A DNA stretch of 52,527 nucleotides from Clostridia bacterium (GTDB lineage Bacteria; Bacillota; Clostridia; Oscillospirales; UBA644): contig WHHJ01000006.1 of the NCBI GenBank assembly GCA_014872655.1, positions 1-52,527 on the forward strand. Reading direction: 5' to 3'. Below are positions 8,450 to 16,983 of this stretch, in pieces (the stretch's first letter is position 1; each line of letters opens with the position of its first letter). A model generated the notes under the pieces. It searched no databases, was not told the origin of the DNA, and was given only the letters and a program-made list of their open reading frames with translations. The position numbers and the translations under genes are program-made.

Positions 8450-8598
8450 TATTCAGAGGATAAAGACCCCATCACAGACCATTTCTGTCTGTGCCGATAC
8501 AGCGGTTCTGGCAGACAAGCCGTCCTCGTTGACGCTATCTTATCCCTATCATATCCTTGCGCGCCTGTTCCCTAATGCAAAACAAACAGGCAGCTATC
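8450..8598 (-). ncRNA. candidate structured leader RNA (possible riboswitch or sRNA) upstream of metY
   Basis: Transcribed leftwards from the promoter at 8605-8633. Reading 5' to 3': a stem GCCTGTT (8591-8585)/AACAGGC (8569-8563) whose loop contains TTGC (8580-8577), which can pair with GCAA (8560-8557) just outside the stem, an H-type pseudoknot; then an outer helix GGATAAGA (near 8545-8538) with TCTTTATCC (near 8467-8459), extended after an internal loop by GGATAT/ATATTC; inside it a CGTC/GACG hairpin and a perfect 7-bp hairpin CACAGAC/GTCTGTG (about 8493-8473). The CAGAC strand can pair instead with an earlier GTCTG (near 8515), so two mutually exclusive folds exist. No S-box, T-box, TPP, cobalamin or SRP core motif is present. 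A T8 run follows near 8418-8425. Confidence 0.45.
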
Positions 8599-8604
8599 TA
8601 TATT

Positions 8605-8633
8605 ATTATACCATAAACCCAAAAAAATGTAAA
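8605..8633 (-). promoter_or_regulatory. sigma-A promoter of the metY leader RNA
   Basis: Minus strand -35 TTTACA (8628-8633), 17-bp spacer, -10 TATAAT (8605-8610). Start of transcription near 8598. The opposite strand also has a TATAAT (8438-8443) at the far end of the leader, but with no -35 at the right distance. Confidence 0.75.
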
Positions 8634-8673
8634 GACCTCACACCTGTAGGTGTTTTTAGAAAGGATTTTTTAA

Positions 8674-9984
8674 ATGCGGGGCAAATCCAAACTTAAACGA
8701 TTGCTGACTTTTCTTTTAACGACAGTGATTGCACTGTCTTATATAGCGGCCGTCCCGGCCGGTACGCAGGCTGAAGAACAGACGATCGATGTCCATACCG
8801 TTTCCTGTTCTCAGGCGCTGATCATCAACACTACCGACGATATGGTTCTTTTTGACCGCGGGGCCGATCAACCGATTTTCTGCGGATATCTGCCGCAGGT
8901 GATGACGTGCATTTTGTTGCTGGAACTGGATCGAGACCTCTCCCAACAAGTGACCATTTCCAAACAGGTTTTGCAAAACACACCACAGGCCAGCACCTTA
9001 AATTTTAAAGAAGGCGACACTGTCAGCCTCGGAGATCTGGTTTTGGCCGCCCTCATGGCAAACGCGCAGGACGCCTGCGTTGCAATCGCGTTGTCTATCA
9101 GTCCGGATTTGGATACTTTCGTAGGACTCATGAATGAAAAAGCCAAACAACTGGGCGCCGAGCAAACCCACTTTGTCAATGTGCATGGATATTATACCGA
9201 AAGCGCGGCACAAATGACCACACTCTACGATGTGGCTAAGATTCTCAAATATGCGCTGAGCTTAAAAGATTTTGAAAAATACGCCAACGTCACCTACACC
9301 ACCGTAACGGTCAGCGGCACACAAAAACAAATTTATACGCGTAACAGCACCATTGTCGAACAAGGCAGCCGTTATTACGTTCCCAATCTCACCGGTATCG
9401 GCATGGCATCCGACAGCCGGTGCGGGTCCGCCGTCGCAGGCGCGACTTCGACCAAAGAAATGCAGGTGCTGATTCTGGGACAAACCGACGGCGCACTCTC
9501 TCAATTATATACAGACATCAAAACCATGACCGAATACGCGCGCAACAGCTATACTACTCGTACTCTTGCAACGGCCGGGGCGACGATCCGCGAATTAAAG
9601 GTGACGCAGGGAAAAGATACGGATTATGTCGTTTTGATTGCAGAAAAAGATGTACAGGCGCTGATGGCCAATACGATTGCCCAAGAGGACATCGAAACCA
9701 TTTTTGATGTTCCCGAACAAGTCAACGCCCCTATCGAAAAAGGACAAGTGTTAGGAACACTTTCCTTTGTCTATGACGGATATACGTACGGCACTGTTAA
9801 CCTTACGGCAAAAACGTCCGTAGAACTGGACATGATGCAGGCCTTTACCGATAAAATCAATCACATCTTTCGCAGCCCGGCTTTTATTATCACCATTATC
9901 GTCATTATTCTATTGGTGATCCTTTACACCATCATCACCATTCACATCAATAAAAAAACGGCAAAAACGCCGAAAAAGCTCTAA
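8674..9984 (+). CDS. S11-family D,D-carboxypeptidase homologue lacking the active-site motifs
   Basis: 436 residues. The fold and plan are those of PBP5-type D-alanyl-D-alanine carboxypeptidases, which trim peptidoglycan stem peptides: a signal peptide (residues ~9-33), the S11 penicillin-binding domain (DACVAIAL, FVGLMNEKAKQLGAEQTHFVN), a PBP5-type C-terminal beta domain (~290-395) and a C-terminal membrane anchor (~404-424) with a lysine-rich tail. All three catalytic motifs are altered: where SxxK belongs there is Tyr72-Leu-Pro-Gln75; SxN is Asn130-Ala-Gln132; KTG is Gly243-Met-Ala245. It should therefore not acylate substrate or penicillin. The frame is intact with good codon usage and an AGAAAGGA ribosome-binding site, so this looks like a maintained pseudoenzyme, not a decayed gene. 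Confidence 0.82.
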   Translation: MRGKSKLKRLLTFLLTTVIALSYIAAVPAGTQAEEQTIDVHTVSCSQALIINTTDDMVLFDRGADQPIFCGYLPQVMTCILLLELDRDLSQQVTISKQVLQNTPQASTLNFKEGDTVSLGDLVLAALMANAQDACVAIALSISPDLDTFVGLMNEKAKQLGAEQTHFVNVHGYYTESAAQMTTLYDVAKILKYALSLKDFEKYANVTYTTVTVSGTQKQIYTRNSTIVEQGSRYYVPNLTGIGMASDSRCGSAVAGATSTKEMQVLILGQTDGALSQLYTDIKTMTEYARNSYTTRTLATAGATIRELKVTQGKDTDYVVLIAEKDVQALMANTIAQEDIETIFDVPEQVNAPIEKGQVLGTLSFVYDGYTYGTVNLTAKTSVELDMMQAFTDKINHIFRSPAFIITIIVIILLVILYTIITIHINKKTAKTPKKL

Positions 9985-10561
9985 ACACGAGCGGATTAAA
10001 ATTGACTTAGACTAACATTACGCCGCCGCTCATCCGGCGGCGTAAATCGTAAACGACACAAACTTCAAAAGTTTTTCATCTCAGCACAAATAATCCAGCC
10101 GGCTCCGTTATTTTGACTCCTACAAGCGACAAAAAGCCCAAAAGCATTCCATATCCGTAAAAAAATATCTATCCGGATAAGGCCACACACCCGTTTATCC
10201 CGCATGATGAACACAGGTATTCAAGCATCGAAAGCCTAAAGCCTTTAAATATTAGCGCAGCAGACAAACAAATCGGATCAACCTGTTTACCTCGAGGTAT
10301 GAACCACCAACCAAACGCATATCGAAAATTTCCACTGTCAGCGGCGCAAAACCTATCCGAAAACCGTACAGCCCGGTTACCCTGTAACGGAATGATAAAA
10401 GGCAGTGCCCCAAATAGTTTTAACTTTGCGCGCAGCAAAATCAATCCTAGCCCTGTACATGCCGATCGCCGCCACTTAAACATCGTCAGCAAAATCATCC
10501 AATCAGATTTAACGATCCGCGGATTAAAATCCGCAAAAACCCAATACCTAAGGAGAATTTT
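9985..10561. other. ~580-bp intergenic stretch with a terminator-like hairpin and no recognised gene
   Basis: After the hairpin at 10018-10045 the sequence has no tandem repeat or promoter of note. A 147-codon open frame on the minus strand (10169-10612) has Trp/Cys/Phe-rich composition and no ribosome-binding site, and overlaps the start of the next gene, so I reject it. A small stem (GCGGAT/ATCCGC, near 10517-10533) lies just before the radical SAM gene. Confidence 0.45.
10018..10045 (+). terminator. terminator-like hairpin after the carboxypeptidase homologue
   Basis: A perfect 11-bp stem TTACGCCGCCG / CGGCGGCGTAA with a 6-nt loop, 34 bp after the stop codon. It is very GC-rich but is followed by AATCG and not a T-run, so termination may be partial. 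Confidence 0.6.
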
Positions 10562-11527
10562 ATGCAGCGTTACTACGATTACGGAACCTATCTCAAACAA
10601 AAATACGGACAAAAGGTCTACAAACTTCCCGTCAATTTACCCGTCAGCTGCCCCAACCGGGACGGCCGGCGCGCCCACGGCGGCTGCACCTTTTGTGCGG
10701 CTGTCGGCGCCGGATTTGAAAGTTTAGATCAATCCACCCCCGTCCGCCAGCAACTTCAGCGCAACCGGGACTATATGGGTAAGACCTATCATGCACAAAA
10801 ATTTATCGCCTATCTGCAAAACTTCTCCAACACCTATCTGCCTGTACAGGATTTTGAGCAAGTGCTATCCGACTGTGTCGCAGACGACATCGTCGAAATC
10901 TCTATCTCTACCCGGCCCGACTGTATTCACCATGCCTATTTAGACATCACCCAAAAGATTCACGATACATACGGCATACAGATCACCTATGAACTGGGGC
11001 TTCAGTCTGTCAACACCCAAACGCTGCGCAAAATCAACCGCGGTCACACCCTGGCAGAATATATCGGCGCCGTACAAAAAATCAAATCATACGGCTTTGG
11101 AGTCTGCACGCACCTGATCCCCAATTTACCGTACGACGAAGACGAAGATCTCATCGAAGCCGCCCAACTGCTTTCGGTTCTGAAAACCGACACAGTTAAA
11201 CTGCACAACCTGTTTTTAATCGAACGTACGCCGATGGCGCAGGCCTATCAGCAAAATCAATTTCAAATCTGCACAATGGAACAGTATTTTGCACGTGTGG
11301 CGTTGTTTTTACAATACTTATCCCCACACATTGCCGTAGAACGCTTTTTTGCACGGTGCCCAGAAGAAGGCTGTGTCTTTTCCAACTGGGGCCGATCCTG
11401 GCGCTTTTTGCAAAATGAGCTGATGACATACTTCTTCCAGCACGACATTGTCCAAGGCTCGTTGTGCCACACCTATCTGGACGGCATTCTTTTCGACCAT
11501 TCAAACACACCCCCGGAGAGCCTATAA
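10562..11527 (+). CDS. radical SAM protein, YhcC/TIGR01212 family
   Basis: 321 residues, normal for the family. The N-terminus has the characteristic cluster-binding pattern: Cys30 in VSCPNRDG and Cys42-x2-Cys45 in GGCTFC, which would hold a [4Fe-4S] cluster for reductive cleavage of S-adenosylmethionine. Further family landmarks are the STRPDC block (about residues 117-122), the ELGLQS strand and a THLIPNLPYDE segment. The family is related to Elp3-like and tRNA-modifying enzymes, but its reaction has not been settled to my knowledge. TAAGGAG lies seven bases before the ATG. It stands alone between the carboxypeptidase homologue and the converging MATE gene. Confidence 0.88.
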   Translation: MQRYYDYGTYLKQKYGQKVYKLPVNLPVSCPNRDGRRAHGGCTFCAAVGAGFESLDQSTPVRQQLQRNRDYMGKTYHAQKFIAYLQNFSNTYLPVQDFEQVLSDCVADDIVEISISTRPDCIHHAYLDITQKIHDTYGIQITYELGLQSVNTQTLRKINRGHTLAEYIGAVQKIKSYGFGVCTHLIPNLPYDEDEDLIEAAQLLSVLKTDTVKLHNLFLIERTPMAQAYQQNQFQICTMEQYFARVALFLQYLSPHIAVERFFARCPEEGCVFSNWGRSWRFLQNELMTYFFQHDIVQGSLCHTYLDGILFDHSNTPPESL

Positions 11528-11722
11528 AGCCTTGCCATTTTGCATACAGATCATATGCCATCTCTGCAACGGCGCATTGAAAAACTTGGGCTGTAAAAGT
11601 TTTGCAATAAAAGATAGGCTTCACAAGTCGATCGATTCTAACCATTTTTACTGCAGCCGCATTTCAGAAAGCGCACATTGTATACTCTAATCTGACACTG
11701 GTAAAAAACTTTGATAGGTAAA

Positions 11723-11750
11723 AAAGACCGACATGTTTCTGTCGGTCTTT
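11723..11750. terminator. bidirectional terminator between the radical SAM and MATE genes
   Basis: An 11-bp perfect stem AAAGACCGACA/TGTCGGTCTTT with a 6-nt loop, A-rich on one side and T-rich on the other, so it can serve both converging transcripts. It lies 5 bp beyond the MATE stop codon and 195 bp beyond the radical SAM gene; the intervening DNA (11528-11722) shows nothing else. Confidence 0.85.
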
Positions 11751-11754
11751 TCTT

Positions 11755-13176
11755 TTATTCTTGCTCCAACGCGTTTTGCGTTTCATACCCATTTTCGGGA
11801 ATCTTGGAAATAATTTTCTTATGTACCACCAGATATAAGATGCCGGTAAAACAGAACGACGCCGCTTCGGCAATCGGAAACGCCCACCAAATCAAGTTCA
11901 CATCTCCCGAAAGTGACAACAGCCACGCCACCGGAACCAGAACCACAAGCTGTCGGGCAATCGAAATAAACATCGAATACATCCCCTTGCTCAACGCCTG
12001 AAAAACAGAACTTAAACAAATACTTACGCCTGCAAAGACAAAGCTCAGCGAAATGATTCGCAGCGCCACTTCTCCTTCGTTCAACTCAAATAATCCCAAT
12101 AGTTTATCCGGTATCAATTGCATCAGCACCACGCCGATAACCATAAATACTAACGCATAAATACAAGATAAAAAGACGGCTTTCGTAAATCGTTTCCGTT
12201 TTCCAGCTCCATAGTTAAAACCCAAGATCGGAATTACGCCGTTATTCAGACCAAACACTGGCATAAATACGAAACTCTGCAATTTATAATAAACACCGAA
12301 GACCGTCGCACCAATACTGGAAACCGTCATGATAATAATATTCATCAAATAATACATCACTGAACCGATTGCCACCATGATAATGGATGGGATCCCGATT
12401 TCACAAATATTGCCGATAATTTTGAAATCCGGTAAAAATCCTTTCAGCTTTAACTGAATTTCTTTGTTAACGGCGATATTTAAAATCACGCCAAAGATAA
12501 ACGCCACAATCTGTCCGATTACCGTGGCATATGCCGCTCCGGCAGCCCCCATATTCAGCCCTTTAAAATGAAAAATCGGCACTTCTTCCAAAATAAAAAT
12601 CGGGTCTAAAATAATATTGATAATCGCGCCGGCCCCCTGCGTAAACATCGTATAAACCGTCCGGCCCGTTGCCTGCATAATCCGTTCAAACATAATCTGC
12701 CCAAACATGCCAAACGAAAAGACGGAACAAACACGCAAATAATCATTACCATACTGACGAACTAAATCCAGATTCAATCCGCCGTCCACCTGGGCCGCAC
12801 TCAACATCCCCTGGAAATAAATATCCGTTCCAAACAAACCAAACAACAGCATCAGCACATAAAATGCCGCCGCAATCAAAAGCCCGTTACAGGCAATCCG
12901 ATTGGCCAGCCGATGATCTTTTTGCCCCAACGCACGGGACAAAAGCGCGTTCATACCCACGCCGGTTCCGGTCGCCATACCGATCATCAGATTCTGTGCA
13001 GAAAAGGCTTGTCCTACCGCCGTCAGCGCTTCTGTACTGACCAAACTAACAAAATAACTGTCTACTACATTATATAAAGCCTGCACAATCATCGCCACAA
13101 TGATCGGAACCGACATAGTTACGACCAATTTATTCACAGGCATAATGCCCATTTTATTCTCTTGTACCTGTGCCAT
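11755..13176 (-). CDS. MATE-family multidrug/sodium antiporter
   Basis: 473 residues with twelve predicted membrane helices in two pseudo-symmetric halves, as in MATE exporters that expel cationic drugs or metabolites against a Na+ or H+ gradient. Family landmarks visible: the N-terminal PVNKLVVTMSVPIIVAMIVQALYNVVDS helix (in segments such as SVPIIVAMIVQALYNVVDSY), the GVGMNALLSRALG turn, and FGLNNGVIPILGFNYGAGK in the second half. Such proteins are numerous in Clostridia and the substrate cannot be inferred. It has its own promoter and a terminator just beyond the stop, so it is monocistronic. Confidence 0.9.
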   Translation of the reverse strand: MAQVQENKMGIMPVNKLVVTMSVPIIVAMIVQALYNVVDSYFVSLVSTEALTAVGQAFSAQNLMIGMATGTGVGMNALLSRALGQKDHRLANRIACNGLLIAAAFYVLMLLFGLFGTDIYFQGMLSAAQVDGGLNLDLVRQYGNDYLRVCSVFSFGMFGQIMFERIMQATGRTVYTMFTQGAGAIINIILDPIFILEEVPIFHFKGLNMGAAGAAYATVIGQIVAFIFGVILNIAVNKEIQLKLKGFLPDFKIIGNICEIGIPSIIMVAIGSVMYYLMNIIIMTVSSIGATVFGVYYKLQSFVFMPVFGLNNGVIPILGFNYGAGKRKRFTKAVFLSCIYALVFMVIGVVLMQLIPDKLLGLFELNEGEVALRIISLSFVFAGVSICLSSVFQALSKGMYSMFISIARQLVVLVPVAWLLSLSGDVNLIWWAFPIAEAASFCFTGILYLVVHKKIISKIPENGYETQNALEQE

Positions 13177-13223
13177 TCTTTTGTCTCACCCATACCTCTT
13201 TATTTTTTAACGATAACTATATT

Positions 13224-13252
13224 AGTTTAACAGATTTTTATCCTAAATGCAA
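13224..13252 (-). promoter_or_regulatory. sigma-A promoter of the MATE gene
   Basis: Minus strand -35 TTGCAT (13247-13252), 17-bp spacer, -10 TAAACT (13224-13229), about 40 bp before the likely ATG. Confidence 0.55.
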
Positions 13253-13285
13253 GTCCTGTCAAAAAAGTTTAAAAAACAAGAAGTC

Positions 13286-13311
13286 CACACAGAAGCCCTC
13301 GCTTCTGTGTG
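13286..13311 (-). terminator. 11-bp hairpin upstream of the MATE gene
   Basis: CACACAGAAGC (13286-13296) and GCTTCTGTGTG (13301-13311) around a 4-nt loop. On the minus strand it is followed within ten bases by TTGTTTTTT, so it could stop transcripts coming from the pst side before they enter the MATE gene. Confidence 0.5.
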
Positions 13312-13720
13312 AAAGAAAGGATACGTCTGTAACTTTTGATTTAACCGAAAACAATTTACCAACATTTGTTGCAACAAATGTTGCTGCTCACAGATCGCCG
13401 TTTATTGGATACGCGACCGCTGCCGATTGAAAATCTTACCACCCTAATGCCTCGCTCACCTTTATTGAATACATGATCGCGATCATTTAAAATGCTTACC
13501 CTCTTCATGTTACTCATATATCTATGCCGCAATCAGGAGTACGGGAATGCCGCTTAAAATCTTTTCCGCTTTCAGATTGCCGCTGAACATTCCGCACATC
13601 GCCTCCAAAAAGCTTTGTACAGATTGATATGTCACTTCCGTTTTTATAACAAGCCACACAGCCCCCGCAAAAGACCTGTTACGCTTCTTGCCTATAAAAC
13701 AGCAAGAAAATTTTATCACA
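13312..13720. other. intergenic DNA with palindromes and a weak 60-bp direct repeat
   Basis: Contains a perfect 24-bp palindrome (13360-13383, half-site CAACATTTGTTG), a 14-bp palindrome ATGATCGCGATCAT (13473-13486) and two 40-bp copies at 13401-13440 and 13461-13500 (28 of 40 positions equal by eye, offset exactly 60). From 13504 to 13720 a 65-codon minus-strand frame without a ribosome-binding site may be chance or a gene remnant. Confidence 0.5.
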
Positions 13721-13723
13721 AAA

Positions 13724-13766
13724 AAACCGATAAATCACAGGTTTTTTCCTGCAACTTATCGGGTTT
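13724..13766 (-). terminator. terminator of the pst-phoU operon
   Basis: Outer stem AAACCCGATAA/TTATCGGTTT (one bulge) and inner stem CAGG/CCTG, then seven T residues on the minus strand, 20 bp after the phoU stop. Confidence 0.8.
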
Positions 13767-13785
13767 ATATCTTTTGCAAAAACAA

Positions 13786-14433
13786 TTAGCTCTCTTCGTA
13801 CGTTCCGGTAATCGAATATTCCACCCACTGTGCAATATTGACCGCATGGTCGCCGATACGCTCCAAGTACTTTGCAATCATCAGCAGGTCCAGGCAAAAT
13901 TCTCCGTTTGAACTGTCTGAAGACACCAGCGCGATCAATTCATTTTTCACCTCTGCGAATAACGCATCTACCGTATCATCGTACTGAATAACCCGCTTTG
14001 CCAAAGACAAATCCTTTTTTACAAAAGACTGTACGCTGTCGGTCACCATTTTGATGGTCGAAAAAGCCATGTCCCGGATATGTACCTTACTGGTAGACTC
14101 ATTGTCCCCGATATAACTGATCAGCTCCGCGATATCAGACGCTTGGTCGCCGATCCGCTCCATATCCGAAATCATTTTTAATGCCGAAGACACTACCCGT
14201 AAATCGGTCGCGACCGGCTGTTGCTGAAGCAGCAATTTCATACAAAGAGATTCAATATCCCGCTCTTTGATATCGATCTGTCCATCGTATTCAAATACAT
14301 CTGGTAATAACGTACTGTCATTATCGAACATTGCTTTCATTGCGGTAAAAATTGCTTTTTCACACAACTGTCCCATTTGAATTAACTGAGCATTCAACTC
14401 TTCCAGCTGCTCGTCAAATTTATTTCGCATCAA
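13786..14433 (-). CDS. phoU: phosphate uptake regulator PhoU
   Basis: 215 residues, all helical, in two repeats of a three-helix bundle. PhoU binds metal ions and links the Pst transporter to the PhoR sensor kinase, shutting down signalling when phosphate is plentiful. Seen here: the N-terminal FDEQLEELNAQLIQMG, and the paired metal-binding repeats DIKERDIESLC and ERIGDQASDIAELI, repeated as ERIGDHAVNIAQWV near the C-terminus. It overlaps pstB by 4 bp and is the last gene of pstSCAB-phoU. Confidence 0.96.
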   Translation of the reverse strand: MMRNKFDEQLEELNAQLIQMGQLCEKAIFTAMKAMFDNDSTLLPDVFEYDGQIDIKERDIESLCMKLLLQQQPVATDLRVVSSALKMISDMERIGDQASDIAELISYIGDNESTSKVHIRDMAFSTIKMVTDSVQSFVKKDLSLAKRVIQYDDTVDALFAEVKNELIALVSSDSSNGEFCLDLLMIAKYLERIGDHAVNIAQWVEYSITGTYEES

Positions 14434-15188
14434 CCAAACCTCCCCGTAATATAATCCTCGGTACGCTTGTCGGTCGGCATCGAGAACATTTTGTCCGTTT
14501 CATCATATTCTACCACTTCTCCCAGCAAGAAGAACGCTGTCCGGTCAGATATTCTTACCGCCTGCTGCATATTGTGCGTTACCATAACAATCGTGTACTG
14601 TTTTTTCAATTCCATTGCCAAATCCTCTACTTTAGAAGTAGAAATCGGGTCCAAAGCACTGGTCGGTTCGTCCATCAACAACACCTTCGGTTCAACGGCC
14701 AACGCACGCGCAATACAAAGACGCTGCTGCTGTCCGCCCGAAAGTCCTAACGCCGATTTTTTCAGCCGGTCTTTTACCTCATCCCAAATCGCCGCATTTT
14801 TTAAAGAACGTTCCACGATCTCATCCAATTTGGCACGATTTTTGATTCCATGGGTCCGAGGTCCATATGCAACATTATCATAAATACTCATCGGGAAAGG
14901 ATTGGGTTTCTGAAAAACCATTCCCACGTCCCGACGCAGCCCGTTTACGTCCACATCCGAAGAAAAAATATCCCGGTCCTCATATAAAACCTTACCCGTA
15001 ATTTTAATTCCGTCAATTAAATCATTCATTCGATTCAACGTTTTGATAAATGTGGATTTTCCGCAGCCGGAAGGTCCGATCAGTGCTGTAATACTCTTTT
15101 CGGGAATCTTCATACTCACATTTTTTAACGCCTGCGTTTCGCCATACCACAAACATAAATCCTGAACTTCAATGATGCTCTTATTCAT
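14430..15188 (-). CDS. pstB: phosphate ABC transporter ATP-binding protein PstB
   Basis: 252 residues, the normal size. It hydrolyses ATP to drive phosphate import through PstA/PstC. Seen here: Walker A GPSGCGKST (38-46), the Q-loop (VFQKPNPFPMSIYDN, typical of PstB), the ABC signature LSGGQQQR (149-156), Walker B LLMDEP (170-175) and the switch His in VMVTHNMQQA. The start overlaps the pstA stop by 4 bp and its stop overlaps phoU by 4 bp, so the three are translationally coupled. Confidence 0.98.
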   Translation of the reverse strand: MNKSIIEVQDLCLWYGETQALKNVSMKIPEKSITALIGPSGCGKSTFIKTLNRMNDLIDGIKITGKVLYEDRDIFSSDVDVNGLRRDVGMVFQKPNPFPMSIYDNVAYGPRTHGIKNRAKLDEIVERSLKNAAIWDEVKDRLKKSALGLSGGQQQRLCIARALAVEPKVLLMDEPTSALDPISTSKVEDLAMELKKQYTIVMVTHNMQQAVRISDRTAFFLLGEVVEYDETDKMFSMPTDKRTEDYITGRFG

Positions 15189-16045
15189 TGTTCTACTCTC
15201 CGTTTAAATATTTTTCCTACCAGCGATGCACTAAGATTGATTAATAGGGTAAACACAATCAAAATTGCCGCAATCGCAAAAGCAACTTCAAATTCACCCT
15301 GCTCTTTGGCATAAACATACAACGCAACGGTTAAGCTGGCGCCCGGATTCACCAATCCTTCAGCAGGCCCGTACAAGGTATGTGCAAATCCGGCCGTAAA
15401 CAATAACGCGGCAGACTCGCCCAAAATACGGCCGACAGAAAGAATACAACCGGTAACAATGCCGTCAATCGAACTGGGAAGCACCACCGTACGAATCACC
15501 CGCCATTTGCCGGCTCCCAGTGCAAAAGCACCCTCGCGGTAACTTTGCGGAACCGTTTTAAGGCTTTCCTGCGTGGTTCGGATAATGGTTGGCAGATTCA
15601 TAATAACCAGCGTGAGCGCGCCTGCCAGAATAGAAGTTTCCAACTTCAGAAATTGACAGAAAATCAGCATCCCGACAAGTCCGTATATAATGGAGGGAAT
15701 ACCGGAAAGGGTCTCGGACGCCAATTCAATCAATTCAACAATCCGCTTATTTTTTGCATACTCGGTCAAATAGATCGCTGCGCCCACGCCAATCGGCAAC
15801 ACAATAATCAGCGTTGCAATCACCAAATAAAGCGTACTTAAAATATCGGGCAGAATACCGATTGTTTTTTTCAGATAACTGGGAGAGGTGGACAACATTT
15901 GCCACGTAATATTGGGCAGTCCCTGTACCAACACATATCCCACAACAAACAAAACCAGCGCGCAAACAATCGTAACGGCTGTGTAAGTCACAACGCGCAT
16001 TCCAATGCCATATGCTTTGCGCTTTTTTGAAATAGGTTTGATCAT
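15185..16045 (-). CDS. pstA: phosphate ABC transporter permease PstA
   Basis: 286 residues with six hydrophobic segments. One half of the membrane channel for phosphate. Landmarks: TEYAKNKRIVELIELASETLSGIPSIIYGL (in pieces: LASETLSGIPSIIYGL), and the EAA-type cytoplasmic loop PQSYREGAFALGAGKWRVIR that docks on PstB. It starts 1 bp after the pstC stop and overlaps pstB by 4 bp. Confidence 0.96.
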   Translation of the reverse strand: MIKPISKKRKAYGIGMRVVTYTAVTIVCALVLFVVGYVLVQGLPNITWQMLSTSPSYLKKTIGILPDILSTLYLVIATLIIVLPIGVGAAIYLTEYAKNKRIVELIELASETLSGIPSIIYGLVGMLIFCQFLKLETSILAGALTLVIMNLPTIIRTTQESLKTVPQSYREGAFALGAGKWRVIRTVVLPSSIDGIVTGCILSVGRILGESAALLFTAGFAHTLYGPAEGLVNPGASLTVALYVYAKEQGEFEVAFAIAAILIVFTLLINLSASLVGKIFKRRVEQ

Positions 16046-16046
16046 A

Positions 16047-16955
16047 TCAATGCTCCTTTTGCCGCTTTAAAAGCATATTCAACAACACGTTAATCATCAT
16101 AATAAACAGGAACAAAACCAAGGCAATCGAAAACAGGGCCTGTCTCTGCAGCCCAGAAGAATACGACATTTCACTGGCTACGGCAGTGGTCAGGAACCGA
16201 ACACTCTCAAACAAAGACGGCATATTGGCAACATTTCCGGCAACCATCATCACCGCCATTGCTTCCCCGATCGCACGTCCGACACCCAAAACAATAGCCG
16301 CAGCGATACCGCTCTTTGCGGCCGGGACCGAAACACGGAAAAAGGTTTCAATCTTAGTGGCGCCCAAAGCTAAAGAGGCATCCTCATACTCTTTGGGAAC
16401 CGCCTCCAACGCCGTTACCGAAACTTTAATCACAGACGGCAAAATCATCACGGCCAAAACGATAATTGCAGCAAAGAGGCTGGCTCCGTCCGGCAAATTA
16501 AAAATCTGCCGAATAAGCGGAACCAACACCAACATACCCACAAGACCGTAAACCACGGAAGGAATTCCGGCCAGTACGCCCACCGCGGACGTAATGACCG
16601 CCTTTACCTTTGCCGGAGCCATTTTTGCCAGAAAAACTGCTGCAAAAAAGCCGACCGGAACCCCAATCACAATCGCTCCGGCCGTTCCGTAAACAGAGGT
16701 TAAAATAAACGGTAAAATACCGAATTTCGGATCCGCTGCAGTCGAAGACCACTCCGTTCCGAACAAAAATTCCACCAGTCCGATTTCTTTAATAGCAGGG
16801 ATTCCCGACAAAATCAGATAAATCGAAATGATCAATACACATCCGACAGCGACTAACCCCAAAATCAAAAAGATCGCATGAATGACCGTTTCCAAAATAT
16901 GATACCGGCGCCGGGGCTTTTTTTCAGACAGAACTTGTTCTGAAGTTTTTGTCAT
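16047..16955 (-). CDS. pstC: phosphate ABC transporter permease PstC
   Basis: 302 residues, with a cytoplasmic N-terminus and six membrane segments. The other half of the phosphate channel. Landmarks: FLFGTEWSSTAADPKFGILPF (segment FLFGTEW), the GIPSVVYGLVGM helix shared with PstA, and the EAA loop PKEYEDASLALGATKIETFF. It is separated from pstS by a 75-bp gap holding a stable hairpin, the usual way cells make more binding protein than permease. Confidence 0.96.
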   Translation of the reverse strand: MTKTSEQVLSEKKPRRRYHILETVIHAIFLILGLVAVGCVLIISIYLILSGIPAIKEIGLVEFLFGTEWSSTAADPKFGILPFILTSVYGTAGAIVIGVPVGFFAAVFLAKMAPAKVKAVITSAVGVLAGIPSVVYGLVGMLVLVPLIRQIFNLPDGASLFAAIIVLAVMILPSVIKVSVTALEAVPKEYEDASLALGATKIETFFRVSVPAAKSGIAAAIVLGVGRAIGEAMAVMMVAGNVANMPSLFESVRFLTTAVASEMSYSSGLQRQALFSIALVLFLFIMMINVLLNMLLKRQKEH

Positions 16956-16983
16956 AACTCATTTTCCTTTCATGTGGCAAAGA

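Noticed and set aside
8450..8598. S-box (SAM-I), T-box, SRP RNA or tmRNA
   Set aside because: Core motifs of each (for example the GAUGAAACC-type S-box core, the AGGGUGGNACCGCG T-box, the GGAAGNNGCAGCC SRP loop) are absent on both strands.
8438..8673. Plus-strand transcript (6S-like RNA or leader of the carboxypeptidase homologue)
   Set aside because: The plus-strand TATAAT at 8438 has no -35 at a fitting distance, whereas the minus-strand promoter is near-consensus; kept as a lesser alternative only.
10169..10612. 147-codon minus-strand frame
   Set aside because: No ribosome-binding site, odd Trp/Cys/Phe-rich composition, overlaps the start of the radical SAM gene.
13522..13719. 65-codon minus-strand frame that looks partly protein-like
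   Set aside because: No ribosome-binding site or recognisable family; could be a gene remnant but not supportable.
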